From assembly GCA_012026885.1 (NCBI GenBank), contig VEPL01000007.1, positions 94,881 to 158,880 of the forward strand: a stretch of DNA of 64,000 nucleotides, written 5' to 3'. Positions 37,283 through 46,593 of this stretch are shown one piece after another (the first letter of the stretch is position 1; each line of letters starts with the position of its first letter). The DNA is from Betaproteobacteria bacterium. GTDB lineage: Bacteria > Pseudomonadota > Gammaproteobacteria > Burkholderiales > Rhodocyclaceae. The notes under the pieces were generated by a model that did no database searches, had not been told where the DNA came from, and saw nothing but the letters and a program-made list of their open reading frames with translations. The translations under genes and the position numbers were made by a program.

Positions 37283-37671
37283 GAGAGCCTCTTTTCTTGT
37301 GTTGCCGAACTAGAAGTGCTCGGCAGAACTGTCCAATATTCCGAAGCCTGTCCAATAAGACAGAACACAGGGCAGTCCGGATTGGTTGCCGGACGAGGCA
37401 TAGCGCGGATCCACTGATGTTTGATATTCTGGGCCACGGACAAATCGGACAGTCGCAATGTTACCCCGATGGCGTTTGGGGGGTACAATCTGAAAACATC
37501 TTGCCACACACCAGCGGACTTTATCGTCCGCTATGTGGCCCGGTCGCGGATGGCCGCTTGGGGCCGTTTGCAGACTGCGGAACAGTCCCAGCGTGCACTT
37601 CCTGATATCAGAACCGCGAACCTTTGCGTATGCTGGCGGTCAATGTCCAGTCAGTCCCGGTGAGAAAAAGA
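37283..37671. other. Gene-free low-GC interval
   Basis: No convincing coding frame lies between the methyltransferase and the hemerythrin. The sequence has direct repeats CTGTCCAATA at about 37328 and 37348, the second followed by AGACAG, a possible regulator site. Composition shifts back to high GC toward 37500. The right part probably carries the hemerythrin promoter, which I could not define. Confidence 0.4.
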
Positions 37672-38184
37672 ATGACAGCAAACGACCACGATTTCATCCA
37701 GAAGATGCAACGGGACCACGACAGCCTGCTGCGGATGATCGACCGGATTCTCGAGATGTGCGACCGCACCGGAGAACTGGAGCATTGCACCGGTTGCGAC
37801 TCGGGTCGGCGGGTGGTCTGCGGTGGCAACATCGAGCAGTCCATCCGCGTGTTCGTCGAGACCACGTTGATGCATAACCTTTTGGAATCGGCACTGATGA
37901 AGGACTATGTGCCGCACGACCACCGCGTGGCACACCAGCGCGCCCACATCGAGCTGTCCGAGCAGCTCAAGGGCATCCGCACGGTCTTCGCCCACGACGG
38001 CAACGGCATCGTCGCGATCCAGGGTATCGACGTGGTACGTGAGTCACTCGTCCGGCATATTGAGGAATTCGATGCCGTGCTCGAGCGATACCTCGCCGCC
38101 GCCAACCCCGATCCGGGCGACGTGGTGATTGCGGCTTCGCCGATGACCGATCTGGACATCGCCTACCGGCCTGGCGGCATCTAG
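37672..38184 (+). CDS. Hemerythrin-like (HHE) protein
   Basis: This 170-residue helical protein probably binds a di-iron centre. Candidate ligands are His in QRDHDSLLRMIDRI, the pair in MHNLLESALM, HDHRVAHQRAHIELSEQ and a late HIEEFD. Between helices one and two lies an insert with three cysteines (CTGCDSGRRVVCGG) that is not part of classical hemerythrins and might bind metal or act as a redox switch. It could sense or scavenge oxygen or NO. The ATG at 37672 has GAGAAAAAG upstream. It is a single gene directly before ureD. Confidence 0.75.
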   Translation: MTANDHDFIQKMQRDHDSLLRMIDRILEMCDRTGELEHCTGCDSGRRVVCGGNIEQSIRVFVETTLMHNLLESALMKDYVPHDHRVAHQRAHIELSEQLKGIRTVFAHDGNGIVAIQGIDVVRESLVRHIEEFDAVLERYLAAANPDPGDVVIAASPMTDLDIAYRPGGI

Positions 38185-38354
38185 CTTTTTCGCTTCAGCC
38201 GGGCACAACGGCCTGCGATCGAACGAGAACAGGCGCTGCCGGGCAGGGCAGTAGCGCGTGGCATGGGTGCAAAGCATTGGCCGGCCGAGCGGATTCGGCA
38301 TGGTGCGCATTCCTGCGTATTTGCCTTGCCGTGCGGATGCCGCACAATCCCGAC

Positions 38355-39221
38355 ATGAATGCGCCCTTGTCCGTTTCACAGGCCCTGCCCGCCACGGCAT
38401 GGCAGGCGGGGTTGCGTCTGGGATTTTCGCGGTCAGGCGAACGGACCATCCTGCACGAGAATCGCCATCATGGACCTTTGCGTGTTCAGAAGGCGCTCTA
38501 CCCGGAGGGTGGCGCCGTCTGCCAGGCCATTGTCCTGCACCCGCCGTCCGGGATTGCCGGAGGCGACCAGTTGGCCATCACAGCCGAGATTGGTGACGGG
38601 GCGCACGCCCAGCTGACGACGCCCGGGGCTGGCAAGTGGTATCGCAGCGGCGGGGCCGAAGCCTCGCAGCGCATCGATCTTGCGGTCGGGCCCGGTGCGA
38701 CGCTGGAATGGCTGCCGCAGGAGACCATCGTTTTCGACGGTGCGCGGGCGCATATGGGAACTCGCGTCAGCCTGGCTGCCGACAGCCGCTACATCGCTTG
38801 GGACATCCTGTGCCTGGGCCGCGCGGCGAGTGGCGAGCGGTTCGAAAAAGGTGAAATTTCGCTGTTTTTCCGGGTTGACCGTAACAATCACCCAGTCTGG
38901 CTGGAACGCGGCCATGTGGCCGGCAACGATCCGATCCTGGCCAGCCCGGCCGGCTGGGCGGGACATTCTGTGTGCGGCACGCTGCTGTGCAGCTTTCCGG
39001 AACTGCCGCAGCAAGCCGCCGCGCTGCTCGAAGCCCTGCGCGCCATCGCGCCGGCCGACGCGGCGCAGCACGGCATCACCGCGCTGCCCGGCGTGCTGAT
39101 CGCCCGCTACCTCGGCGACAACAGCGAGGCCGCGCGGATGTGGTTCGTCGACATTTGGAAAACCCTGCGCCCGGCCTGCTGCGGTCGACCGGCTGTTTTG
39201 CCCAGAATCTGGAATACCTGA
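38355..39221 (+). CDS. ureD: Urease accessory protein UreD
   Basis: This 288-residue scaffold for nickel insertion acts with UreF and UreG on apo-urease. Family motifs are GPLRVQKALYPEG, HPPSGIAGGDQL, TTPGAGKWYRS and LEWLPQETIVFDGA. The start at 38355 gives a normal N-terminus (MNAPLSVSQALPATAWQAGL). It begins the urease operon, 9 bp before ureA. A weak TGCG-N8-CGTA element at 38304-38319 resembles the urt modules. Confidence 0.95.
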   Translation: MNAPLSVSQALPATAWQAGLRLGFSRSGERTILHENRHHGPLRVQKALYPEGGAVCQAIVLHPPSGIAGGDQLAITAEIGDGAHAQLTTPGAGKWYRSGGAEASQRIDLAVGPGATLEWLPQETIVFDGARAHMGTRVSLAADSRYIAWDILCLGRAASGERFEKGEISLFFRVDRNNHPVWLERGHVAGNDPILASPAGWAGHSVCGTLLCSFPELPQQAAALLEALRAIAPADAAQHGITALPGVLIARYLGDNSEAARMWFVDIWKTLRPACCGRPAVLPRIWNT

Positions 39222-39230
39222 GGAAATCCC

Positions 39231-39533
39231 ATGGAACTCACGTCAAGAGAAAAAGACAAGCTGCTGATCTTCACCGCCGGCCTGCTCGCCGAGCGGCGCA
39301 AGGCCAGGGGCCTGAAGCTCAACTACCCGGAGGCCGTGGCGCTGATTACCTGCGCCATCATGGAAGGCGCCCGCGAGGGAAAGACGGTGGCCGAGCTGAT
39401 GCACGCCGGCACGCAGGTGCTGAGCCGCGCCGACGTGATGGATGGCATCGCCGAACTGATCCCGGAAATCCAGGTGGAAGCCACCTTTCCGGACGGTACC
39501 AAGCTGGTCACCGTGCATAACCCCATCGTTTGA
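39231..39533 (+). CDS. ureA: Urease gamma subunit
   Basis: This 100-residue structural subunit starts with [20 protein letters not shown] and contains [20 protein letters not shown] and [19 protein letters not shown], all diagnostic. It forms the (alpha-beta-gamma)3 enzyme with UreB and UreC in the cytoplasm. GAGG sequences lie before the start. Confidence 0.98.
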   Translation: MELTSREKDKLLIFTAGLLAERRKARGLKLNYPEAVALITCAIMEGAREGKTVAELMHAGTQVLSRADVMDGIAELIPEIQVEATFPDGTKLVTVHNPIV

Positions 39534-39542
39534 GGAGCTGAC

Positions 39543-39848
39543 ATGATCCCGGGAGAACTCCTCGCCGAACCCGGCGAACTCGAATTGAACGCCGGCCGCC
39601 CGACCATTACGCTGGTCGTCGCCAACACCGGCGACCGGCCGATCCAGGTCGGCTCGCACTACCACTTCCATGAAACCAACGCGGGTTTGAGCTTCGACCG
39701 CGAGGCCGCGCGTGGCTTCCGCCTCGACATCGCCGCCGGCACCGCCGTGCGCTTCGAGCCCGGCCAGACGCGCACCGTGCAGCTGGTCGCACTGGCTGGT
39801 GACCGCAAGGTTTACGGTTTCCGTGGCCTGATTCAGGGGGCGCTATGA
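39543..39848 (+). CDS. ureB: Urease beta subunit
   Basis: This 101-residue beta-rich subunit begins [20 protein letters not shown] and contains [17 protein letters not shown] and [17 protein letters not shown], typical of UreB. The stop overlaps the ureC start by 4 bp, so the two are coupled. Confidence 0.98.
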   Translation: MIPGELLAEPGELELNAGRPTITLVVANTGDRPIQVGSHYHFHETNAGLSFDREAARGFRLDIAAGTAVRFEPGQTRTVQLVALAGDRKVYGFRGLIQGAL

Positions 39849-41551
39849 GTACGAAAATCACCCGTCAGGCCTATGCCGAAATGTTCGGCCCCACGACCGG
39901 CGACCGCCTGCGTCTGGCCGATACCGAGCTGATCATCGAGGTCGAGCAGGACTACACGATCTACGGCGAGGAAGTGAAATTCGGCGGCGGCAAGGTCATC
40001 CGTGACGGCATGGGCCAGAGCCAACGGGTTTCCGCCGAAACCGTCGATACCGTGATTACCAACGCGCTGATCGTCGATGCCGTCACCGGGATCATCAAGG
40101 CTGATATCGGCCTGAAGGACGGCCGCATCGCCGCCATCGGCAAGGCCGGCAACCCGGACATCCAGCCGGGTGTGACGATAGTCATCGGCCCCGGCACGGA
40201 AGTCATCGCCGGTGAAGGCATGATCGTCACCGCCGGCGGCATCGACAGCCACATCCATTTCATCTGCCCGCAGCAGATCGACGAGGCGCTGTATTCGGGC
40301 GTGACGACGATGATCGGCGGCGGCACCGGGCCGGCCACCGGCACCTTCGCCACGACCTGCACGCCGGGGCCATGGCACATCCACCGCATGCTCGAAGCCG
40401 CCGATGCCTTCCCGATGAATCTCGGTTTTCTCGGCAAGGGCAATGCCAGCCTGCCGGAAGCCTTGCGCGAGCAGGTCGAGGCCGGCGTCATGGGGCTCAA
40501 ACTGCACGAAGACTGGGGCACGACGCCGGCCGCCATCGACTGCTGCCTGACGGTCGCCGACGAAATGGACGTGCAGGTCGCCATCCACTCCGACACGCTC
40601 AACGAATCCGGCTTCGTCGAAGCCACGCTGGGCGCCTTCAAGGGTCGCACCATCCACACCTTCCACACCGAAGGCGCCGGCGGTGGCCACGCCCCGGACA
40701 TCATCAAGGCGGCCGGCCTGCCCAACGTGCTGCCCAGCTCGACCAACCCGACCATGCCCTACACGGTGAATACCATCGACGAGCATCTCGACATGCTGAT
40801 GGTTTGCCATCACCTCGATCCGAGCATTGCCGAGGACATCGCCTTCGCCGAAAGCCGCATCCGCCGCGAGACGATTGCAGCCGAAGACATCCTGCACGAT
40901 CTTGGCGCTTTCTCGATGATGTCGTCCGACTCGCAGGCCATGGGCCGCGTCGGCGAAGTCATCATCCGCACCTGGCAGGCGGCGCACAAGATGAAGCTGC
41001 AACGCGGGACGCTGCCGGAAGACAGCGCCCGCCACGACAACTTCCGCGTCAAGCGCTACATCGCAAAATACACGATCAATCCGGCGCTGACGCACGGGAT
41101 CGCGCATACCGTCGGTTCCATCGAAGTCGGCAAATTGGCCGACCTGGTGCTGTGGAAGCCGGCCTTCTTCGGCGTCAAACCATCGCTGATTTTGAAGGGC
41201 GGCATGATCGCCGCCGCCGCCATGGGCGACCCCAACGCCTCGATCCCGACGCCGCAGCCGGTGCATTACCGGCCGATGTTCGGCAGTTTCGGCAAGGCGT
41301 TGAAAACCTCGGTGACCTTCGTTTCGCAGGCAGCACTGAAGAACCCGGCCGTCGCCGCGCTGGGCCTGAGCAAGCCGCTGGTCGCCGTCTCCGGCACCCG
41401 CACGCTGACCAAGGCGGACATGGTGCACAACGGCGCCACGCCAGAGATCACCGTCGATCCTGAAACCTATGTCGTCAAGGCGGACGGCGTGCATCTGGTC
41501 TGCGAACCGGCCACCGAGTTGCCGATGGCGCAGCGTTATTTCCTGTTCTGA
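39845..41551 (+). CDS. ureC: Urease alpha subunit (catalytic)
   Basis: This 568-residue amidohydrolase has the dinuclear nickel site that hydrolyses urea to ammonia and carbamate. The carbamylated lysine is Lys219 in [12 protein letters not shown]. Nickel-binding histidines lie in [19 protein letters not shown] and [16 protein letters not shown]. The mobile-flap cysteine/histidine segment is [13 protein letters not shown]. Length and all active-site motifs are standard. It is part of the ureDABCE-VOC-FG operon. Confidence 0.99.
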   Translation: MSTKITRQAYAEMFGPTTGDRLRLADTELIIEVEQDYTIYGEEVKFGGGKVIRDGMGQSQRVSAETVDTVITNALIVDAVTGIIKADIGLKDGRIAAIGKAGNPDIQPGVTIVIGPGTEVIAGEGMIVTAGGIDSHIHFICPQQIDEALYSGVTTMIGGGTGPATGTFATTCTPGPWHIHRMLEAADAFPMNLGFLGKGNASLPEALREQVEAGVMGLKLHEDWGTTPAAIDCCLTVADEMDVQVAIHSDTLNESGFVEATLGAFKGRTIHTFHTEGAGGGHAPDIIKAAGLPNVLPSSTNPTMPYTVNTIDEHLDMLMVCHHLDPSIAEDIAFAESRIRRETIAAEDILHDLGAFSMMSSDSQAMGRVGEVIIRTWQAAHKMKLQRGTLPEDSARHDNFRVKRYIAKYTINPALTHGIAHTVGSIEVGKLADLVLWKPAFFGVKPSLILKGGMIAAAAMGDPNASIPTPQPVHYRPMFGSFGKALKTSVTFVSQAALKNPAVAALGLSKPLVAVSGTRTLTKADMVHNGATPEITVDPETYVVKADGVHLVCEPATELPMAQRYFLF

Positions 41552-41553
41552 GC

Positions 41554-42096
41554 ATGCTGATTCTGAATAAACGCACCACCGCCCCCGCCACCGATACCGT
41601 GGCCCTGGCCTACGATGAACGCAAGCGCAGCCGCCTCAAGGTGACGCTGGCTTCCGGCGTCGAGGCCGGCATCTTCCTCGAACGCGGCGATCATCTGCAC
41701 GGCGGCGACCGGCTGGCGGCCGAGAACGGCGCCGCCATCGTCGAAATCCTGGCGGCGCCGGAAAAGCTGATCGAGGCCGTCGCGAATACGCCGCTGCTCT
41801 TCGCCCGTGCCGCCTACCACCTCGGCAACCGCCACGTGTCGGTGCAGATCCTGCCGACCGACAACGGCGGCAAGCTGCGCTTCCAGACCGACCATGTGCT
41901 GGCGGAGATGGTCAAGGGGCTGGGCTGCACGGTAAGCGAAACCGAAGCGCCGTTCCAGCCGGAATCCGGGGCCTACGGGGCACACGGCGGTCATCATCAT
42001 CACGGCGAGGCGGACGACGCTCACGCCGCCCTGCACAACCCCGGCCACGGCCCCCACCGCTCAGTGCCGAAGATCCACGAATTCAAGCCGCGATGA
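41554..42096 (+). CDS. ureE: Urease nickel metallochaperone UreE
   Basis: This 180-residue protein delivers nickel to the UreDFG complex. The peptide-binding N-domain is followed by the conserved LGNRHVSVQILPTDNGGKLR with the essential His. The C-terminal tail (HGGHHHHGEADDAHAALHNP) is His-rich and can bind several nickel ions. It starts 2 bp after the ureC stop, and the stop overlaps the start of the VOC gene by 4 bp. Confidence 0.96.
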   Translation: MLILNKRTTAPATDTVALAYDERKRSRLKVTLASGVEAGIFLERGDHLHGGDRLAAENGAAIVEILAAPEKLIEAVANTPLLFARAAYHLGNRHVSVQILPTDNGGKLRFQTDHVLAEMVKGLGCTVSETEAPFQPESGAYGAHGGHHHHGEADDAHAALHNPGHGPHRSVPKIHEFKPR

Positions 42097-42518
42097 GGCA
42101 GACCATCAGCTTCGTGACCCTCGGCGTGCGCGACCTGGCACGCAGCCGGGCCTTCTATCGTGCCCTCGGCTGGCAGGAGTCGGCAGGCAGCAAGGAGGCC
42201 GTCGCCTTCTTCCAGGTCGGCAACATCGCCTTCGCGCTGTTCGGGCGCGACGACCTGGCCGCCGATGCCGGGGTTGCCGCCGCCGGCCAGGGCTTTGCCG
42301 GTTTCACGCTCGCCCACAACGTGCCTAGCGAAGCGGACGTCGATGCCACGCTGCAGGAAGCGGTCGCGGCGGGCGGCACACTGGTCGCCGCCGGCAACCG
42401 GGCACCGTGGGGCGGGTTCCGCGGCTATTTCGCCGACCCGGACGGATTCCTGTGGGAGGTCTGCCACAACCCCTTCTTCCCGCTCGACGAAGACGGCTTC
42501 GTCCAGCTGCCGGCATGA
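42093..42518 (+). CDS. VOC-fold (glyoxalase-like) protein inside the urease operon
   Basis: This 141-residue protein of the vicinal-oxygen-chelate fold opens with ISFVTLGVRDLARSRAFYRA and ends with GYFADPDGFLWEVCHNPFFP, a typical glyoxalase/bleomycin-resistance C-terminal half with the metal-binding Glu of LWE. It is coupled by 4-bp ATGA overlaps to ureE upstream and ureF downstream, so its position is not accidental. The substrate is unknown. A role in nickel handling or protection of urease is speculative. Confidence 0.88.
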   Translation: MRQTISFVTLGVRDLARSRAFYRALGWQESAGSKEAVAFFQVGNIAFALFGRDDLAADAGVAAAGQGFAGFTLAHNVPSEADVDATLQEAVAAGGTLVAAGNRAPWGGFRGYFADPDGFLWEVCHNPFFPLDEDGFVQLPA

Positions 42519-43201
42519 GCGCCAGCCTCCAGCTTGCCCGCCTGCTGCAACTGGCCAGCCCGGCGTTGCCGGTGGGTGCCTACACCTATTCACAGGGGCT
42601 GGAATGGGCGGTCGAATCGGGCGTTGTCCGCGACGAGGCGACGGCCGGCCGCTGGATCGGCGATTTGCTCGACCACGGCATCGGTCGCTTCGAGGCGCCG
42701 CTGGTCGCCGCCCTGATGGCCGCCTGGGCAGCCGGCGAAATGGCCGATGTCGACTGCCTGAATGCCGAATTCCTCGCCAGCCGCGAGTCGGCCGAATTGC
42801 GTGCCGAGACGGTGCAGATGGGCTTCTCGCTGCGCCGCCTGCTGCGCGACCTGCGCGATGACGGCCTGGCCACGGTGGGGCAGGCCATCGAGAGCTGGCC
42901 GGAGGTCGCCTTTCCCACGGTCTGGGCGGGCATCGCCGCCGCCTGGCGGATCGACAAGGAAGCCGCACTGACCGCCTACCTGTGGTCGTGGGCCGAGAAC
43001 CAGGTGATGGCCGCGTTGAAGGCAGTCCCGCTTGGCCAGGCCGCCGGGCAGCGGCTGCTCGCCGAACTGGGCGGCAAGATCCCGCTGGTCGCGGTCGACG
43101 CCGGAAAAAGGCCAAAAACCGAATGGTCCAATTTCATGCCGGGCTTCGCCATCGCCTGCGCCCGCCACGAAACCCAGTATTCACGCCTCTTCAGATCGTA
43201 A
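42515..43201 (+). CDS. ureF: Urease accessory protein UreF
   Basis: This 228-residue all-helical protein bridges UreD and UreG in the maturation complex. Diagnostic segments are [36 protein letters not shown] and [16 protein letters not shown]. The C-terminal [20 protein letters not shown] is the conserved dimerisation tail. The start at 42515 overlaps the VOC stop. Confidence 0.96.
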   Translation: MSASLQLARLLQLASPALPVGAYTYSQGLEWAVESGVVRDEATAGRWIGDLLDHGIGRFEAPLVAALMAAWAAGEMADVDCLNAEFLASRESAELRAETVQMGFSLRRLLRDLRDDGLATVGQAIESWPEVAFPTVWAGIAAAWRIDKEAALTAYLWSWAENQVMAALKAVPLGQAAGQRLLAELGGKIPLVAVDAGKRPKTEWSNFMPGFAIACARHETQYSRLFRS

Positions 43202-43205
43202 AACC

Positions 43206-43820
<615 letters not shown>

Positions 43821-43834
43821 TCTCCCGCAGTTTC

Positions 43835-43850
43835 TGTCGCAAACCCGACA
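43835..43850. promoter_or_regulatory. NifA upstream activator site for the SIR2 operon
   Basis: TGTCGCAAACCCGACA fits TGT-N10-ACA and differs at one position from the site upstream of nifB (TGTTGCAAACCCGACA). It lies 51 bp upstream of the -24 element of the next promoter. Confidence 0.7.
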
Positions 43851-43900
43851 ACGCGCCCGGCAGACGCCTGCCGGCCCGCGTGGTTGCGTGCGCGGGAGAC

Positions 43901-43916
43901 GGGCCCGGTAATTGCT
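43901..43916 (+). promoter_or_regulatory. Sigma-54 promoter of the SIR2 operon
   Basis: GGGCCCGGTAATTGCT has GG and GC with exact 10-bp spacing and a full TTGCT at -12, with two departures at the -24 element. The predicted transcript starts near 43927, about 25 nt before the ATG. Confidence 0.65.
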
Positions 43917-43950
43917 GAGGAGGTGGGAGACCCAACTCCAGAGCCCACCC

Positions 43951-44787
43951 ATGTCCCCAGAACTGCGTACCGAACTGCTGGCCGGCCTCGCCGACGGCAG
44001 CATCGTTCCCTACCTTGGCCCCGGCGTCCTCGCCGATGTCCGCAACGTGGCCACCGGCGCGCCGATTCCCGCCGACAGCGATTCGCTGATCATCGCGATG
44101 AACGACGGCAAGCCGATGGCGCCGAAGCTGATGTACGAGTTCCCGCGCGCCGCGATGAACGTCGAGCTGAAGCGCGGGCGCACGACCGTGACCAGGTTCC
44201 TCAATCGCACCTACGGCGAGACGCAGTGGACGCGTGCTGCGGTCCACGACTGGCTGAAGGCCATTTCGCCGCGCTACGTGATCGACATCAACCGCGACAC
44301 GCAACTGCAGGATTCCTACGCCGGCATTTCCCACAACCTCATCGTCGGCATCGCCCGCATCGGCGGCACCGACTTCCGCTACAAGATCTACCGCTACGAT
44401 GGTGCTGCCTATGCCCGCGCCGAGGCCGTGGATCCGGCCCTGCCGGTGCTGTTCAAGCCGATGGGCACGCCGCGGCCCGAGCCGACCTACATCGCCTCGG
44501 ATGCCGACTACGTCGACTTCATCACCGAGCTGATGGGTGGCTTCTCGATCCCGCCGGCGGTCAAGGAACTGCGCAAGGGCAAGCGCTACCTGCTGCTCGG
44601 CATGCGCCTCAACCGCGACACCGAACGCATGGTCATGGCCGACATGATCTTTGGCGCCGCCGCGCCGGCCGGCTGGGTCTTCATCGCCACGCCGACCGAC
44701 AAGGAACGCCGCTTCTGCAGGAAGGTCGGCCTGACCATCATCGAGGCCGACATCTTCGAATTCATCGGGGCCGCCGTGCCGGCCTGA
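43951..44787 (+). CDS. SIR2-like domain protein, apparently in the nif regulon
   Basis: This 278-residue soluble protein begins with a SIR2_2-type nucleotide-binding segment (GLADGSIVPYLGPGVLADVR). It continues with AVHDWLKAISPRYVIDINRDTQLQDSY (quoted as ISPRYVIDINRDTQLQ), where related proteins have a TTNYD-like motif, and a core strand YLLLGMRLNRDTERMV. SIR2-like folds bind NAD or ADP-ribose and may deacylate or cleave NAD; activity here is unknown because the usual catalytic His/Asn pattern is not clear. No good ribosome site sits directly before the ATG at 43951. GAGGAGG lies 25 nt upstream, largely before the predicted transcript start. It is followed 23 bp later by a second unknown gene. 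Confidence 0.7.
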   Translation: MSPELRTELLAGLADGSIVPYLGPGVLADVRNVATGAPIPADSDSLIIAMNDGKPMAPKLMYEFPRAAMNVELKRGRTTVTRFLNRTYGETQWTRAAVHDWLKAISPRYVIDINRDTQLQDSYAGISHNLIVGIARIGGTDFRYKIYRYDGAAYARAEAVDPALPVLFKPMGTPRPEPTYIASDADYVDFITELMGGFSIPPAVKELRKGKRYLLLGMRLNRDTERMVMADMIFGAAAPAGWVFIATPTDKERRFCRKVGLTIIEADIFEFIGAAVPA

Positions 44788-44810
44788 CCGCCTACTTTCA
44801 GGGAGATAAC

Positions 44811-45368
44811 ATGCTGCTCGACCGCTACGAAACCTACTTCTTCAATTCCAATTTCCGCGAAGCGGCCAGCCAGGCCGGCTGGGAGGGCTATCGCGGCGAA
44901 CTGGTCGTCATCGAAGGCGAAGTCGCCGACGACCAGGGCCGGCGCAAGCCGCCGGTCGCCCTCTTCAAGCAGGCCACCGTGCTCGCGCAAGGCGACGAGC
45001 TGAAGCTGATCTCCGGATCGCTCGAGGCGCTCCAGCACTGGCCGCACTTCATGGAAAAGTTCGGCGTCGATTTCACGCCGGCGACCATCGCCGTGATGTT
45101 CACGGTCAACATCCCCAAGCCCTTCGTATCGACCATCAACGGGTGCACCGTCGTCTTCATCCCGCTGGTCGAGGGCCTGTGCTGGAACGAGCTGATCGAT
45201 CTGGCGGCGCTGGAAAAGGGTGATTTCAAGGGGCAGGGTGCCGCCGACAAGATCGTCACCGTCTTCAACGCGCTGAAGGGCAACAAGTACAAGTACCCGG
45301 AAATTCCGGTCGAAGAGGCCCTGAAAACTACCAACAACGCCAAGCGCGAAGTGCACGGCGCGGTCTGA
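44811..45368 (+). CDS. Unknown 185-residue partner of the SIR2-like protein
   Basis: I do not recognise this protein. It is soluble, with conserved-looking aromatic segments (YETYFFNSNFREAASQAGW, LQHWPHFMEKFGVDFTP) and a C-terminal QGAADKIVTVFNALKGNKYK. GGGAGATAAC precedes the ATG. It is transcribed with the SIR2-like gene from a probable NifA/sigma-54 promoter. A shortened copy of its C-terminal region occurs at 47700-47828. It ends before a GGGTGGCG/CGCCACCC hairpin at 45396-45419. Confidence 0.7.
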   Translation: MLLDRYETYFFNSNFREAASQAGWEGYRGELVVIEGEVADDQGRRKPPVALFKQATVLAQGDELKLISGSLEALQHWPHFMEKFGVDFTPATIAVMFTVNIPKPFVSTINGCTVVFIPLVEGLCWNELIDLAALEKGDFKGQGAADKIVTVFNALKGNKYKYPEIPVEEALKTTNNAKREVHGAV

Positions 45369-45485
45369 TGCCCTGATCCTGGGGAGTCGAACCCGGGGTG
45401 GCGGACATGGACGCCACCCACCATGGATTCGGCGCTGACCGCCTGCCTCGGGAAGGCCGGTCCCTCCGCCCGGCGTTTCCGGCCC

Positions 45486-46478
45486 CTAGCGGGTGGCCTC
45501 GAGCGGCCCGTATTCGACCGGAATCCAGCGGTAGCCTTCCGCCTCCTTGCGGACATGGCCGAGGCCCGGGAAGGGCAGGTGGGCACCGCCGATCAGCCAG
45601 CGCCCCCGCGCGACCTGCTCAAACAGGGCCTTGCGCGTGGCGATGGCCTGCTTGCGGTCGCTATCGAACTCGATCGACACCTCGGGGTGGCGCATCTGGA
45701 CGGCATGGGCGTGCACGATATCGCCCCAGAGCAGCGCCTTGTCGCCGCCGGATTCGACCAGGAAGGCGGTGTGGCCCGGCGTATGTCCGTGGGTCGCCAG
45801 GGCGACGATGCCTGGCACGACGGCGGTTCCGGGCGCGAAGGTCTTGAAGCGGCCATCCGCCTGATAGGGCGCAACGGCCTCCTGCGCCATCTTGAAGAAC
45901 GGGCGGTGGGCCTCCGGGGCGCGCGCGGCAATCGCGGCATCCAGCCAGTAGCCGGCTTCTGCATCCGCCGTCCACACCGTGGCGCGGGGAAAAGCTGCCT
46001 TGCCGTCAGGCCCGGCGAGGCCGCAGGTGTGGTCCGGGTGCAGGTGCGTCAACAGCACGGCATCGATGTCGGCGAGCGTGTAGCCGGCGGCCGTGATGTT
46101 CGCCGCGATGTTGCCCAATGTCGGCCCGAAACACTGGGCGGCGCCGGCATCGACCAGCACCAGGCGCTCCCCGGTATGCACCAGGAAGGCATTGACCGCC
46201 GTCTGCACGCCCCCGTTGTCCGTTGCCTGGAACATGCGCGCCATCAGGGACTGGATATCGCGGGTCCGCATTCCCTGGAGCAGCCTGGGGTCGAGCTTCA
46301 CGAAGCCGTCATACAGTGCGGTGATCGTGAACTGGCCGACCTGCTGCCGGTAGTAGCCCGGAGGCTGTGCGGTCTGCGACGGGGGTGCCGCATGGCCGAC
46401 GGTTGCCCCGAGCAGCAGCGTGATTGCCGCTGCAGCAAGCATTTTCTGGAAGGTGGCGGCGAAGATGCGGATTAGCAT
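45486..46478 (-). CDS. Secreted metallo-beta-lactamase-fold hydrolase
   Basis: This 330-residue protein has a signal peptide (MLIRIFAATFQKMLAAAAIT, ending VGHA). The zinc-binding signature THLHPDHTCGL is near residue 155, later metal ligands are ATHGHTPGHTAF and WGDIVHAH, and the C-terminal GGAHLPFPGLGHV follows. The pattern fits periplasmic MBL hydrolases related to quorum-quenching lactonases or alkylsulfatase-like proteins. The substrate is unknown. The start at 46478 removes a non-conserved N-terminal extension. Confidence 0.85.
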   Translation of the reverse strand: MLIRIFAATFQKMLAAAAITLLLGATVGHAAPPSQTAQPPGYYRQQVGQFTITALYDGFVKLDPRLLQGMRTRDIQSLMARMFQATDNGGVQTAVNAFLVHTGERLVLVDAGAAQCFGPTLGNIAANITAAGYTLADIDAVLLTHLHPDHTCGLAGPDGKAAFPRATVWTADAEAGYWLDAAIAARAPEAHRPFFKMAQEAVAPYQADGRFKTFAPGTAVVPGIVALATHGHTPGHTAFLVESGGDKALLWGDIVHAHAVQMRHPEVSIEFDSDRKQAIATRKALFEQVARGRWLIGGAHLPFPGLGHVRKEAEGYRWIPVEYGPLEATR

Positions 46479-46593
46479 GACGTCGGATTCCTCTTGAATG
46501 TCGAAAGTTGCGGTTGGAGCAGCCGACGGAAGGATAAACCGAACGCCTGGCGGACGCGTGGGCGGCTGCGACGCGCCCGGCATGTCGGTCCGC

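Noticed and set aside
43912..43951. TTG at 43912 as the start of the SIR2-like protein
   Set aside because: It would lie upstream of the predicted sigma-54 transcript start and inside the -12 element; the ATG at 43951 gives a normal SIR2_2 N-terminus.
43951..44787. Reading the SIR2-like protein as a phage-defence SIR2 effector
   Set aside because: It is not in a defence island and appears to have a NifA/sigma-54 promoter, so a nitrogen-fixation context is more likely.
45396..45419. Terminator after the SIR2 operon (GGGTGGCG/CGCCACCC)
   Set aside because: The stem is real, but the loop is 8 bases and no T-run follows, so termination is not supported.
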